A stretch of 64,000 nt of DNA from Nonomuraea wenchangensis (GCF_900111685.1 NZ_FOHX01000001.1:310001-374000), one strand, 5' to 3'. Positions 17,574 through 27,047 are shown, counted from the first letter of the stretch. Translations and numbers: made by a program. The notes: generated from the letters alone by a model not told the origin.

Positions 17574-17683
17574 CCCGCGGGTCGCTACGGTGGTCCGAAC
17601 GCGAGCCCGCGGGGAGGCCCGGTAGATAACGTGTACGGCCGGCGATGCCCTGCACGGCCCCAAAGGCCGCCCCCGCGGGCTCG
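17574..17683 (+). other. GC-rich element able to form two alternative hairpins
   Basis: The gap 17518-17934 holds no gene. Inside it, the segment at 17602-17614 (CGAGCCCGCGGGG) can pair with an upstream partner near 17574-17585 or, perfectly over 13 bases, with a downstream partner at 17671-17683. The two pairings exclude each other. It lies 57 bases after the thioesterase stop, so it may be that gene's terminator, or an attenuator-like element. No known riboswitch class was recognised. Confidence 0.4.
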
Positions 17684-17782
17684 TCCATACTTACCGCGAT
17701 TTCGTTATCGTTCCGTTCCTTCCGGCCGCCAGGTGTCTTCCCCTATTTAGCCCCTGACCTGCCAACTTGATTCCTCACATGA

Positions 17783-17821
17783 GTGACACCGTGTTGTCAC
17801 TAATTGGTGACGAACGATACT
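17783..17821 (+). promoter_or_regulatory. liv operon promoter with overlapping GTGAC palindromes
   Basis: TTGTCA (17794-17799) and GATACT (17816-17821) with a 16-base spacer form a plausible promoter about 115 bases before livH. Overlapping it are two inverted repeats: GTGACA-N6-TGTCAC at 17783-17800 and GTCAC-TAATTG-GTGAC at 17796-17811. The second resembles the gTnAC-n6-GaAAC pattern of actinobacterial GlnR sites. GlnR control is an inference. Confidence 0.45.
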
Positions 17822-17934
17822 GAAACGGGCGTCACGGCAATAGGCTCCCGCCATTGCATCCCAGTTGTGCCTGCGATGCAGCGTGTCGAGATGGAGGGGC
17901 ACCACCCCGCCTTGACCTACTTGAGGGAGCACCA

Positions 17935-19224
17935 TTGCGCAGAGCCGTGATCGCGTTCACGGCCTTCCTGGGTGGACTCATCTTCCTGCTGGCCGGACCC
18001 GCGCACGCGGGCCCCGCCGACTGCCAGGGGCTGAAGGGAACACTCAAACTTCAAGGCCAGCCAGTGAACGGCGCCAAAATCTCGGTGACCACCGAGGGCG
18101 GTCAACCCGTCCAGGAGGTCACCTCGAACGCCCAAGGCATTTGGGACGTCCAGGTCGACAAACCGGGCAAGTACAAGGTCACCCTGGACCCCGGCTCGCT
18201 TCCTCAGAACTCCCAGGTCCGCGGCGGCAACAACGTCCGCACGCCGACCGTGTACGAGGGCAACTGCTCCACCGTGCTGTTCGCGCTGGAGGCCAAGGGC
18301 GCCGCCGCCGGCGCCGACCAGGAGGCCACCGGCGAGAGCTCCTTCTGGGCCCAGGCCGCGCAGCTCGCGTTCGAGGGACTCAACCTCGGTCTCATCATCG
18401 CCCTGGGCGCGCTCGGCCTCTCCCTCATCTACGGGACGACCGGCCTGACCAACTTCGCCCACGGTGAGCTGGTCACCCTAGGCGCGGTCCTGGCGTACGC
18501 GTTCAACGTCGGGTTCAGCATCCAGCTCATCCCGGCGGCGATCCTGGCCGTCGTGGTGGCGGGCGCCCTGGGCTACGGACAGGACCGCTTCTTCTGGGGA
18601 CAGCTCCGCAAACGCGGCACCGGCACCATCGCCATGATGATCATCTCGATCGGTGTCGCGATCCTGCTGCGCAACCTCATCCAGTTCTTCTTCGGGCCGC
18701 AGACGGAGACCTTCACCGACTACAACACCCAGGCCGGTCTCCAGCTCGGCCCCATCAGCGCCGCCCCCAAGAACCTGTGGGCCATGGGCATCGAGCTCGC
18801 GGTGCTCGTCGTCGTGGGCCTGGCCCTGATGAAGACCCGCACCGGCAAGGCCGCCCGCGCCGTGTCCGACAACCCGGCGCTCGCCGCCTCCTCGGGCATC
18901 AACGTCGACCGCGTGATCCGCATCATCTGGACCGGCGGCGGCGCCATCGCCGCGCTGGCCGGCGTCATGCTCGGCCTGTCGCAGTCGCTGAAGTTCACCA
19001 TGGGCCAGGACATCCTGCTCCTCATCTTCGCCGGCGTCACGCTCGGCGGGCTCGGCACCGCCTTCGGCGCGCTGGTCGGCTCGATCGTGGTCGGTGTGTT
19101 CATCCAGGTGTCCACGCTGTGGGTGCCGCCGGAGCTGAAGTCCGTCGGCGCGCTGGTGGTGCTCATCGTCGTGCTTCTCTTCCGGCCGCAGGGCATCCTC
19201 GGCCGACGCGAGCGGATCGGGTGA
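17935..19224 (+). CDS. livH: Branched-chain amino-acid-type ABC permease LivH with exported N-terminal domain
   Basis: A 429-residue inner-membrane permease subunit. Residues 1-25 look like a signal peptide ending AHA-GPADC. Residues 28-120 form a small beta-rich domain resembling carboxypeptidase-regulatory-like/Ig-type folds (LKGTLKLQGQPVNGAKISV, DKPGKYKVTLDPG) with two cysteines, C30 and C111, that could form a disulfide. From about residue 140 the LivH permease follows (GLSLIYGTTGLTNFAHGEL and the EAA-like loop) with about eight membrane segments. LivH is usually about 300 residues, so the first 130 are an addition facing outside. The TTG start at 17935 has GAGGGAG upstream; the frame stays open to 17854 but lacks a signal start there. 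First gene of livHMGF. Confidence 0.9.
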   Translation: MRRAVIAFTAFLGGLIFLLAGPAHAGPADCQGLKGTLKLQGQPVNGAKISVTTEGGQPVQEVTSNAQGIWDVQVDKPGKYKVTLDPGSLPQNSQVRGGNNVRTPTVYEGNCSTVLFALEAKGAAAGADQEATGESSFWAQAAQLAFEGLNLGLIIALGALGLSLIYGTTGLTNFAHGELVTLGAVLAYAFNVGFSIQLIPAAILAVVVAGALGYGQDRFFWGQLRKRGTGTIAMMIISIGVAILLRNLIQFFFGPQTETFTDYNTQAGLQLGPISAAPKNLWAMGIELAVLVVVGLALMKTRTGKAARAVSDNPALAASSGINVDRVIRIIWTGGGAIAALAGVMLGLSQSLKFTMGQDILLLIFAGVTLGGLGTAFGALVGSIVVGVFIQVSTLWVPPELKSVGALVVLIVVLLFRPQGILGRRERIG

Positions 19225-19236
19225 CGGGGGTAAGAC

Positions 19237-20223
19237 ATGGACTGGCTCACGATTTTCACCACCACCGTCCACGCCGCCATCGGCTGGGAGACCGTCGTCT
19301 ACGGTCTGGCCGCGATCGGCGTCAACATCCACTTCGGCTACACCGGCCTGCTCAACTTCGGCCAGGCGGCGTTCATGGCCGTGGCCGGCTACGGCCTGGC
19401 CGTCACCGTCACCGTGCTCAACCTGCCCTTCTGGGTCGGCATCTTCGTCGGCCTCGGAGCCGCGGTGCTCCTGGCGCTCCTCATGGGCATCCCGACCCTG
19501 CAGCTGCGCGCCGACTACCTGGCGATCGTCACCATCGCCGCGGCCGAGATCATCCGGCTGATCTTCAGGTCGGTGCAGTTCAAGGGGGTCTTCGGCGGCT
19601 CGGACGGCAGGCGCGGCTTCAACGGCGACTTCTACGCCATGAACCCCTACCCCGAGGGCCGCTACGGCATCGGCCCGATCGTCTTCGACGAGCGCACGCT
19701 GTGGCTGCTGACGGTCGGCTGGATCGTCGTGCTGCTCGCCTGCGGCCTGGTCTACCTGCTCATGAAGAGCCCGTGGGGCCGCGTGCTCAAGGCCATCCGC
19801 GAGGACGAGGACGCCGTGCGCGCGCTCGGCAAGAACGTCTTCGCGTACAAGATGCAGTCGCTGGTGCTCGGCGGCGTCGTCGGTTGCTTCGGCGGCTTCT
19901 TCTACGGCCTCTACAACGGCGCCGTTCAGCCCGACGTCTTCGGCACCGAGATGACGTTCTTCGCCTACACGATCGTCATCCTCGGCGGCGCCGCCCGCGT
20001 CTTCGGCCCGGTCGTCGGCGCGATGATCTTCTGGGTGCTGTTCGTCTTCATCGGCAACCTGCTCGCCGAGCTGGTCGCCAACGGCTACATCCCGTTCATG
20101 ACCAGCATCCAGGTAGGCCCCATCCGCTATGCCCTGGTCGGTCTTGGATTCATCCTGTTGCTGATCGTCCGGCCGCAGGGCATCTTCGGTGACAAGAGGG
20201 AGATCGCCATCGATGCGCGATGA
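19237..20223 (+). CDS. livM: Branched-chain amino-acid-type ABC permease LivM
   Basis: Second membrane subunit of the importer, 328 residues with about eight to ten hydrophobic segments. Family motifs include NIHFGYTGLLNFGQAAFMAVAGY and, near the C-terminus, the cytoplasmic coupling loop SPWGRVLKAIREDEDAVRALGKN that contacts the ATPases, then VFGPVVGAMIFWVLF. The C-terminal IVRPQGIFGDKREI matches the LivM ending. It starts 12 bases after livH, and its 3' end overlaps livG by 11 bases. It acts as a dimer with LivH. Confidence 0.94.
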   Translation: MDWLTIFTTTVHAAIGWETVVYGLAAIGVNIHFGYTGLLNFGQAAFMAVAGYGLAVTVTVLNLPFWVGIFVGLGAAVLLALLMGIPTLQLRADYLAIVTIAAAEIIRLIFRSVQFKGVFGGSDGRRGFNGDFYAMNPYPEGRYGIGPIVFDERTLWLLTVGWIVVLLACGLVYLLMKSPWGRVLKAIREDEDAVRALGKNVFAYKMQSLVLGGVVGCFGGFFYGLYNGAVQPDVFGTEMTFFAYTIVILGGAARVFGPVVGAMIFWVLFVFIGNLLAELVANGYIPFMTSIQVGPIRYALVGLGFILLLIVRPQGIFGDKREIAIDAR

Positions 20224-21195
20224 CACGATGGATGAGACGACCGGCGAGTCGAGTGACGAGTCGAAGGACGCCGCGGTGACCGCCACCCGCAAGGCCGCGG
20301 CCCTGGAGGCGTTCAAGGACATGGCCCGCGAGCCGGGCGTGGCCAAGCCCGACCCCATCCTCGTCGTGGACAAGGTCGTGCGCCGCTTCGGCGGCCTCAC
20401 CGCGGTCGACGTCGAGCACGTGGAGGTCCAGCGCGGCGCCATCACCGCGCTGATCGGCCCCAACGGCGCGGGCAAGACCACTTTCTTCAACCAGCTCACC
20501 GGGTTCGACACCGCCGACGCCGGCACCTGGACGTTCAACGGCCGCGCGATGAGCGGCGTGCCCGCCCACAAGGTGGCCCGCGCCGGCATGGTGCGCACCT
20601 TCCAGCTCACCAAGGCGCTCTCCCGGCTGACCGTCATGGAGAACATGCGCCTCGGCGCCCAGCAGCAGAAGGGCGAGAGCTTCTGGCGGGCCCTCGTGCC
20701 CGGCTTCTGGCGCTCCCAGGAGCAGGAGATCACCGAACGGGCCGAGGAGCTGCTGGTCCGGTTCAAGCTCGACGCCAAGCGCGACGACTTCGCCGGCTCG
20801 CTCTCCGGCGGCCAGCGCAAGCTGCTGGAGATGGCGAGGGCGCTCATGGTGGGCCCCGAGCTGGTCATGCTGGACGAGCCCATGGCGGGCGTGAACCCGG
20901 CGCTGACGCAGTCGCTGCTCGGCCACGTCAAGGACCTGCGCGAGCAGGGCATGACGGTGCTGTTCGTCGAGCACGACATGGACATGGTCCGCGACATCAG
21001 CGACTGGGTGATCGTCATGGCTCAGGGCGCGGTGATCGCCGAGGGCCCGCCCTCGACGATCATGTCGGACGAGCGCGTGATCGACGCCTACCTCGGCGCG
21101 CACCACGACGCCCCGCTGTCGGACACCGAGCTCCAGGCCCAGCTCCACGATGCCGAGGCCGAGCTGGAGGCCGAGATCGAAGAGGAGACGCAGAA

Positions 21196-21199
<4 letters not shown>
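20213..21199 (+). CDS. livG: Branched-chain amino-acid-type ABC ATPase LivG
   Basis: ATP-hydrolysing subunit of the importer, 328 residues. Walker A is GPNGAGKT (near residue 82), the signature is LSGGQRKLLEMARAL, Walker B is LVMLDEPMAGVNP, and the switch His is in FVEHDMDMV. Compared with a typical LivG of about 255 residues it has about 45 extra acidic N-terminal residues and a charged, helical C-terminal tail (QAQLHDAEAELEAEIEEE). ATG 20213 follows GAGGGAG; ATG 20228 is also possible. The start overlaps livM and the stop overlaps livF, indicating translational coupling. Confidence 0.94.
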
Positions 21200-21990
<791 letters not shown>

Positions 21991-22000
21991 TTCGTCCCGG

Positions 22001-22042
22001 AACGGCTGGGGGGCTCCCGCGGAGCCCCCCAGCCGTTTTTTA
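22001..22042 (+). terminator. Rho-independent terminator of livHMGF
   Basis: AACGGCTGGGGGGCTCC pairs with its complement across a CGC loop and is followed by six T. It ends directly at the start of the next gene (ATG 22043). Confidence 0.93.
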
Positions 22043-22453
22043 ATGAGCGGTGTGAAACGCTTAGCGACAGTCGCGCTCATGCTGCCCGTCCTGCTCCTGG
22101 GCTGCCAGGACGACGCCTCCTCGGCGCCGAGATACAGCACCGGCGGCGACCCCACCGACAGCCCCTGTGCCCGGGTGGTCTCCGCCATCGGGTACGTCGA
22201 CCTGCTGCTGGAGCCGAAGGGCCAGGAGGACCGGCAGCGCTTCGAGGACGCCGTGATCGGCCGCCTGGCCGAGGCCCGCGGCATCACCCTGCAGTTCGGC
22301 GCCCGGCTGCCCGCCTCGCTCAAGGGCGACGTGGCGGCCCTGGAGTCGGCCACCGCCGGGCTCGCCAGGAACGACGTGCCCCGGGAGCGGCAGGTGACGC
22401 TGCTGAGGCAGTACCGGACGGCGGCCGACCGGATCGTCGCCGGCTGCCGGTGA
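22043..22453 (+). CDS. Small lipoprotein of unknown function
   Basis: 136 residues, family not recognised. The N-terminus is a lipoprotein signal (basic MSGVKR, hydrophobic core, lipobox LLGC at residues 18-21), so the mature protein should be membrane-anchored outside the cell. The rest is hydrophilic and probably helical, with two more cysteines (SPCARV and the C-terminal AGCR) that may pair. Its ATG abuts the liv terminator, leaving no room for a ribosome site; expression may depend on read-through. A bidirectional hairpin follows. Its link to amino-acid import rests on position only. Confidence 0.7.
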   Translation: MSGVKRLATVALMLPVLLLGCQDDASSAPRYSTGGDPTDSPCARVVSAIGYVDLLLEPKGQEDRQRFEDAVIGRLAEARGITLQFGARLPASLKGDVAALESATAGLARNDVPRERQVTLLRQYRTAADRIVAGCR

Positions 22454-22482
22454 CGCCCGCTGAGGGCGTCTCCGGGGACGCG

Positions 22483-22513
22483 GAAGGGCCCGGCCGTGGC
22501 GGCCGGGCCCTTC
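22483..22513. terminator. Bidirectional terminator hairpin
   Basis: GAAGGGCCCGGCC pairs perfectly with GGCCGGGCCCTTC across five bases. It lies between the convergent lipoprotein gene (ends 22453) and binding-protein gene (ends 22530) and can serve both. Confidence 0.8.
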
Positions 22514-22529
22514 GTCTCAGCGCTGGTGA

Positions 22530-23837
22530 TCAGCCGGCGATGTTGCCGGTGCGGTACTCGATCGCCTTGCTGCCGTACTTGTTGTCGTCGCCGTACTCGT
22601 AGATGCCGATCGTGGCGACGGCCGGGTCACCGGCGTCGTTGAACTCGACCGGGCCGCTGACGCCGTCGTAGTCGATGTCCTTGCCGGCCTTGAGCAGGTC
22701 GACGCACTCCTTGAAGCTCTTGCACTTCTCGCCGCCCTTGCTGACCTCGGCCAGCTTGGCGGCGATGTCCGCGCCCGCGTCGCTCTTGGCGGCCTCGGCG
22801 GCCAGCGCGATCAGGTTCGCCGCGTCGTAGGACTCGGGGGCGTAGCTGAAGTCCTCGAGCTCCTTGTCGACCTCGAGCAGCTTCTTCTGGAACTCCTCCG
22901 GAGCGGCCGCGCCGGGGATGGTGCCCTTGACACCCTTGAGGGTGCCCTTGGGCATCTTCAGGTAGTTGGTGTTCGAGGTGTTGCCGTCCACCATGTACCA
23001 CTTGTGCTTGCTGGCCGGCAGGCCCTGCTTGACGAGCTCCTGGATGACCTTGGAGGTCTCCTCGAAGCCGATCAGGACGATCGCCTTGGGGCTCTTGGAC
23101 TTGATCTTGGTGACCTCGGCCGAGAAGTCGGCGGCCTTGGGGTCGTAGTCCACCCGCTCGACCACTTCGGCGCCGCCGTCGGTGACGGTCTTCTGGACCT
23201 GGTCGGCCAGACCCGTGCCGTAGGAGTCCTGCATGGCGAAGATGGCGACCGTGTCGCTGCCGTCGGCCACGATCAGGTCACCGAGCACGCGGCCCTGGAG
23301 CTTGTCCGGGGGCGCGGTGCGGAAGTACAGGCCCTGGTCGTTGAGCGTGGTGAACTTGTCGGAGGTGTTGGCGGGCGAGAACTGCACCACGCCGGCACCC
23401 GTGATCTTGTCGACCACCGACTCCGACACCGAGGACGACGCGGCGCCGATGATGGCGTCGGCCTTCTGCGCCAGCAGCTTGTCCACCGACTGCGAGGCGA
23501 TGTTGGTCGTCGTGTCGCCAGAGTCGGTGTCGATCTTGGCGACCGGCTTGCCCAGCACGCCGCCTGCCTCGTTGATCTCCTTGATGGCGAGATCGACGCC
23601 CGCGAACTCGGGCGGGCCGAGGAACGCGAGGTTCCCGGTCTGGGGCAGCAGGGTCCCGATCGTCAGCGTGCCGTCGCCCTTCGTCGCGGCGGGGGCCGAT
23701 GACGAGGCTGCGGGAGCGGCCGAAGACGGTGAGGTCTCCGAGGCGGTGTCGCCGCCGCCACCGCCGCAGGCTGTCAGGGTCAGGCTGGTGGCAGCCAGGA
23801 CAGCCAGCGCCCGCCCCACGGGAGCAATGCGGATCAT
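22530..23837 (-). CDS. ABC-importer substrate-binding lipoprotein (LivJ type), copy 1
   Basis: A 435-residue extracellular binding protein. A lipobox, LTAC, follows the signal (residues 20-24), then a Gly run and a Ser/Ala/Pro linker. From about residue 58 it is a type I periplasmic-binding fold (GTLTIGTLLPQTGNLAFLG, GAASSSVSESVVDKI, ANTSDKF). It is presumed to deliver branched-chain amino acids or related amides to LivHMGF, encoded convergently. The start is supported by AAGGAGA. The copy at 24868 is very similar along its whole length, and both share a C-terminal Cys pair (GEKCKSFKEC). The ligand is not determined from sequence. Confidence 0.92.
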   Translation of the reverse strand: MIRIAPVGRALAVLAATSLTLTACGGGGGDTASETSPSSAAPAASSSAPAATKGDGTLTIGTLLPQTGNLAFLGPPEFAGVDLAIKEINEAGGVLGKPVAKIDTDSGDTTTNIASQSVDKLLAQKADAIIGAASSSVSESVVDKITGAGVVQFSPANTSDKFTTLNDQGLYFRTAPPDKLQGRVLGDLIVADGSDTVAIFAMQDSYGTGLADQVQKTVTDGGAEVVERVDYDPKAADFSAEVTKIKSKSPKAIVLIGFEETSKVIQELVKQGLPASKHKWYMVDGNTSNTNYLKMPKGTLKGVKGTIPGAAAPEEFQKKLLEVDKELEDFSYAPESYDAANLIALAAEAAKSDAGADIAAKLAEVSKGGEKCKSFKECVDLLKAGKDIDYDGVSGPVEFNDAGDPAVATIGIYEYGDDNKYGSKAIEYRTGNIAG

Positions 23838-24024
23838 GAAGTGTCTCCTTCATTTCCAGGCCGGGATTCGTCAGCAGGCCGAGCGTTCCCGATCGAATGT
23901 TGGAAACGTACAAAACCGCTGCATGCCGGAACCAGATGCGCTCAACAACTGTCGGCACTTGGATGCGGAGTCGTAATCAGTCCTCAACTTACGGAGCTGG
24001 TCAGGCGTGCTTAAGGTGCGGCAG

Positions 24025-24864
24025 GTGAAGCGCATTACGCTGTCCCTCGCTCTGGCGGCCTCCCTCACCGCCTGCGGCTCCCCGGCGCGACCAGACACCA
24101 CGCCTCCTCCGGGGGTGTCGGTGTCGCTGGCCCAGTGGCGCTCCGACGAGCCCGCGCACCGGCTGCAGATCGCCGTCCGTAACACCACGGACACGCCCGT
24201 CCACTTCGCCGACGTGCAGCTCGTCACGCCGTCGTTCAGGACGCTGGCGCCGGCCAGGGCCGACACCACGCTCGGCCGTACGGACCGGACGGACCTGCCC
24301 GCCCCGTACGGCGCCGCCAACTGCTCGCCCCAGGGGCTCCCCCAGGTGCGGCCGGCGACCGTCGTGGCGCGGCTCAGCGCCGGCGGCGGCCCGCTGCGCA
24401 CGGTCGTCTTCCCGCTGCCGCACCCGGACCCGCTGCTGGCCAGGCTGCTGCGCGACGAGTGCTCGGAGTTCCTGATCAAGCAGGTCGCGGAGCTCGCGTT
24501 CGGCCCGGAGTGGACGGAGTCGGACGGGACCATGCGCGGCAGCATCGTGGTCACGCGGCGCGGCGCGGGGAAGGTGACACTGACCGACATGGGCGGCACG
24601 ACCCACTACATCGTCACACCGGAGCACCGGCCGCTGGGAACGCTGGAGCCTGGCGCGTCACGGCTGGAGGTGCGCGTGGCCCTCTCGCCGGGCCGCTGCG
24701 ACCCGCACGCCTTCGCCGAGGCCAAGAAGGCGTTCCTGTTCCCCGTGCGGGCCTCGCTGGACGGTGACGAGGCCCGCGTGATCATCGTGGTGCCGCCCGA
24801 GCCGCTGCAGGAGCGTCTCACGCGGTGGGCGCGCGAGACGTGCGGCCTGGGCGGCGGCTCGTAG
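24025..24864 (+). CDS. Putative lipoprotein between the two binding-protein genes
   Basis: 279 residues; no known family recognised. From GTG 24025 the protein begins MKRITLSLALAASLTAC, a lipoprotein signal with an LTAC lipobox. An in-frame GTG at 24007 would add six residues. The mature part is beta-rich (LQIAVRNTTDTPVHFADVQL, TVVARLSAGG, LEVRVALSPGRCDPHAF) and looks like two Ig-like domains, with several cysteines. It probably sits on the outer face of the membrane. It is flanked by the two binding-protein genes, divergent from the first and convergent with the second (three bases between stops). A role with them is only positional inference. Confidence 0.75.
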   Translation: MKRITLSLALAASLTACGSPARPDTTPPPGVSVSLAQWRSDEPAHRLQIAVRNTTDTPVHFADVQLVTPSFRTLAPARADTTLGRTDRTDLPAPYGAANCSPQGLPQVRPATVVARLSAGGGPLRTVVFPLPHPDPLLARLLRDECSEFLIKQVAELAFGPEWTESDGTMRGSIVVTRRGAGKVTLTDMGGTTHYIVTPEHRPLGTLEPGASRLEVRVALSPGRCDPHAFAEAKKAFLFPVRASLDGDEARVIIVVPPEPLQERLTRWARETCGLGGGS

Positions 24865-24867
24865 CCG

Positions 24868-26172
24868 TCAGCCGGCGATGTTGCCGGTGCGGTACTCCTC
24901 GGCCTTGCCCGGGTACTTGTTGTCGTCGCCGTACTGGTAGACGCCGATGGTGGCCACGGCCGGGTCGCCGTTGTCGTCGAACTCGATCGGGCCGCTGAGG
25001 CCCTCGTAGTCGATGTCCTTGCCGGCCTTCAGCAGGTCGGCGCACTCCTTGAAGCTCTTGCACTTCTCGCCGCCCTTGCTGACCTCGGCCAGCTTGGCGG
25101 CGATGGAGCGGCCGCTGTCGTCCTGGGCGGCCTCGGCGGCCAGGGCGATGAGGACGGCGGCGTCGTACGACTCCGCGGCGTAGGTGTAGTCCTCAAGCTC
25201 CTTGTCGACCGTGAGGAGCCGCTCGCGGAACGCGTCGGGGGCCTCGGCGCCGGGGATGGTGCCCTTGACGCCCTTGAGGGTGCCCTTGGGCATCTTCAGG
25301 TAGTTGGTGTTCGACATGTTGCCGTCCACCATGTACCACTTCACCTTGTCCGCCGTCAGGCCCTGCTTGACGAGCTCCTGGATGACCTTGGAGGTCTCCT
25401 CGAAGCCGATCAGCACGACGGCCTTGGGGTTCTTGGCCTTGATCTTGGTCACGTCGGCCGAGAACTCGGCGGCCTTCGGGTCGTAGTCCACCCGCTCGAC
25501 GACCGTCGCGCCGCCCTCCTCGGCGGTCTTCGCGATCTGGTCGGCGAGGCCCGAGCCGTAGGAGTCCTGCATGGCGAGGATGCCTACGGAGTCGTTGCCG
25601 TCGGCCACGACGAGGTCGCCGAGCACGCGGCCCTGGAGCTTGTCCGGGGGCGCGGTACGGAAGTAAAGGCCCTGGTCGTTGACCGTGGTGAACTTGTCGG
25701 AGGTGTTGGCGGGCGAGAACTGCACCACGCCCGCGCCGGTGATCTTGTCGATGATCGACTCCGACACCGAGGACGACGCGGCGCCGATGATGGCGTCGGC
25801 CTTCTGGCCCAGCAGCTTGTCCACCGACTGCGAGGCGATGTTCGTGGTGGTGTCGCCGGAGTCGGTGTGGATCGCCTTCACCGGCTTGCCGAGCACGCCA
25901 CCGGCCTCGTTGATCTCCTTGACGGCCAGGTCCACCGCGGCGAACTCGGGCGGGCCGAGGAAGGCGAGCGAACCGGTCTGCGGCAGCACGGTGCCGAGCG
26001 TCAGCGTGCCGTCGCCCTGGGTGGCGGCCGGCGCCGAGGAGGCCGGCGCGGCCGAGGACGCGGTCTGCTGCGGCGCGGCGGTGTCGTCGCCACTGCCGCC
26101 GCAGGCCGTCAGGGCCAGGCTCGCCGCGGCGGCGACGGCGAGGACGCGACCTGCTGGAGCAATGCGGATCAT
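24868..26172 (-). CDS. ABC-importer substrate-binding lipoprotein (LivJ type), copy 2
   Basis: 434 residues, clearly a paralogue of the gene at 22530. The same lipoprotein signal (MIRIAPAGR, LTAC), linker, type I binding-protein core and C-terminal TGNIAG are present, with most differences conservative. Local differences, such as VTDGGAEVV against AEEGGATVV and PASKHKW against TADKVKW, lie in loops and could change ligand range. AGGGAGT precedes the ATG. The flanking region 26173-26449 holds no gene, only the presumed promoter of this gene and the 3' flank of pdtaR. Confidence 0.92.
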   Translation of the reverse strand: MIRIAPAGRVLAVAAAASLALTACGGSGDDTAAPQQTASSAAPASSAPAATQGDGTLTLGTVLPQTGSLAFLGPPEFAAVDLAVKEINEAGGVLGKPVKAIHTDSGDTTTNIASQSVDKLLGQKADAIIGAASSSVSESIIDKITGAGVVQFSPANTSDKFTTVNDQGLYFRTAPPDKLQGRVLGDLVVADGNDSVGILAMQDSYGSGLADQIAKTAEEGGATVVERVDYDPKAAEFSADVTKIKAKNPKAVVLIGFEETSKVIQELVKQGLTADKVKWYMVDGNMSNTNYLKMPKGTLKGVKGTIPGAEAPDAFRERLLTVDKELEDYTYAAESYDAAVLIALAAEAAQDDSGRSIAAKLAEVSKGGEKCKSFKECADLLKAGKDIDYEGLSGPIEFDDNGDPAVATIGVYQYGDDNKYPGKAEEYRTGNIAG

Positions 26173-26449
26173 GTAAAAGGTACTCCCTGTAGGCGCCCGG
26201 CGGGGATGCTCCCCCGTTGACGTTTTGCAAGCTCAGCATGCCCGGATTGGGCGCTTCGCGCAGTTTTCACGCGGCTTTTATGCAGAGTTGTGATGTCCGA
26301 AACGTCGGCGTAACGAGAATCGGCCGGCGCGGCCGCGCGTCAGGCGTCCGCGGCGCCGCCCTCCGCGCTCCATGCGGAAGGCAGGGACGGCCGGAAATGG
26401 GAAGTCCCTTTTCGACTGCTGTCAGGTGTGACTCGCGCGCTCCCGCGGC

Positions 26450-27034
26450 TCAGCGCTTGTCGGCGGCGTCGTCGATGACGATCTGGGCGACCTCGCGCAT
26501 GCTCAGCCGCCGGTCCATGGACGCCTTCTGGATCCAGCGGAACGCCTGCGGCTCGGTCCAGCCGTGCTGCGCCATGAGCTGGCCCTTGGCCCGCTCCACC
26601 AGCTTCCTCGTCTCCAGGCGCTCGGACAGGCTGGAGACCTCGGCGCTCAGCGCCACCATCTCCTCGTGCCGGCTGACCGCCATCTCGATGGCCGGCACCA
26701 GGTCGGCCTTGGTGAAGGGCTTGACCAGATAGGCCATCGCGCCGGCGTCGCGGGCACGCTCGACCAGGTCGCGCTGGGAGAAGGCGGTCAGGATCAGGCA
26801 CGGCGCGATGCGCTCGGAGACGATGCGCTCGGCCGCGGAGATGCCGTCGAGCACCGGCATCTTGACGTCGAGGATCACCAGATCGGGTTTCAGCTCGGCG
26901 GCCAGCCGGATCGCCTGCTCGCCGTCGCCGGCCTCGCCCACGACGATGTAGCCGTCCTCCTGGAGCATCTCCTTGAGGTCAAGGCGGATCAGGGCCTCGT
27001 CTTCCGCGATCACTACTCGCCGCTGCGTACTCAC
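26450..27034 (-). CDS. pdtaR: ANTAR-domain response regulator PdtaR (antiterminator)
   Basis: 194 residues, homologous to mycobacterial Rv1626/PdtaR by domain layout and neighbourhood. Residues 5-120 are a receiver domain: acidic pair E10-D11 in VIAEDEA, phosphoacceptor Asp in LVILDVKMP, conserved Thr in LTAFSQ and Lys in VKPFT. The C-terminal ANTAR domain (residues about 130-190, KLVERAKGQLMAQHGWTEPQAFRWIQKASM) binds paired RNA hairpins to prevent termination. It would be activated by a histidine kinase that is not in this window. GTG 27034 has no ribosome site and TACTCT seven bases upstream. The frame extends to 27229 but reads through the tRNA there, so the long form is rejected. Confidence 0.93.
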   Translation of the reverse strand: MSTQRRVVIAEDEALIRLDLKEMLQEDGYIVVGEAGDGEQAIRLAAELKPDLVILDVKMPVLDGISAAERIVSERIAPCLILTAFSQRDLVERARDAGAMAYLVKPFTKADLVPAIEMAVSRHEEMVALSAEVSSLSERLETRKLVERAKGQLMAQHGWTEPQAFRWIQKASMDRRLSMREVAQIVIDDAADKR

Positions 27035-27041
27035 GAGCAGA

Positions 27042-27047
27042 AGAGTA
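27042..27047 (-). promoter_or_regulatory. -10 hexamer TACTCT before pdtaR (leaderless type)
   Basis: TACTCT on the minus strand is seven bases before the GTG at 27034, with no Shine-Dalgarno sequence between them. Confidence 0.4.

Noticed and set aside
17783-17800. CRP-type site in the liv promoter
   Set aside because: The spacing between GTGA and TCAC is ten bases, not the eight of CRP-like consensus.
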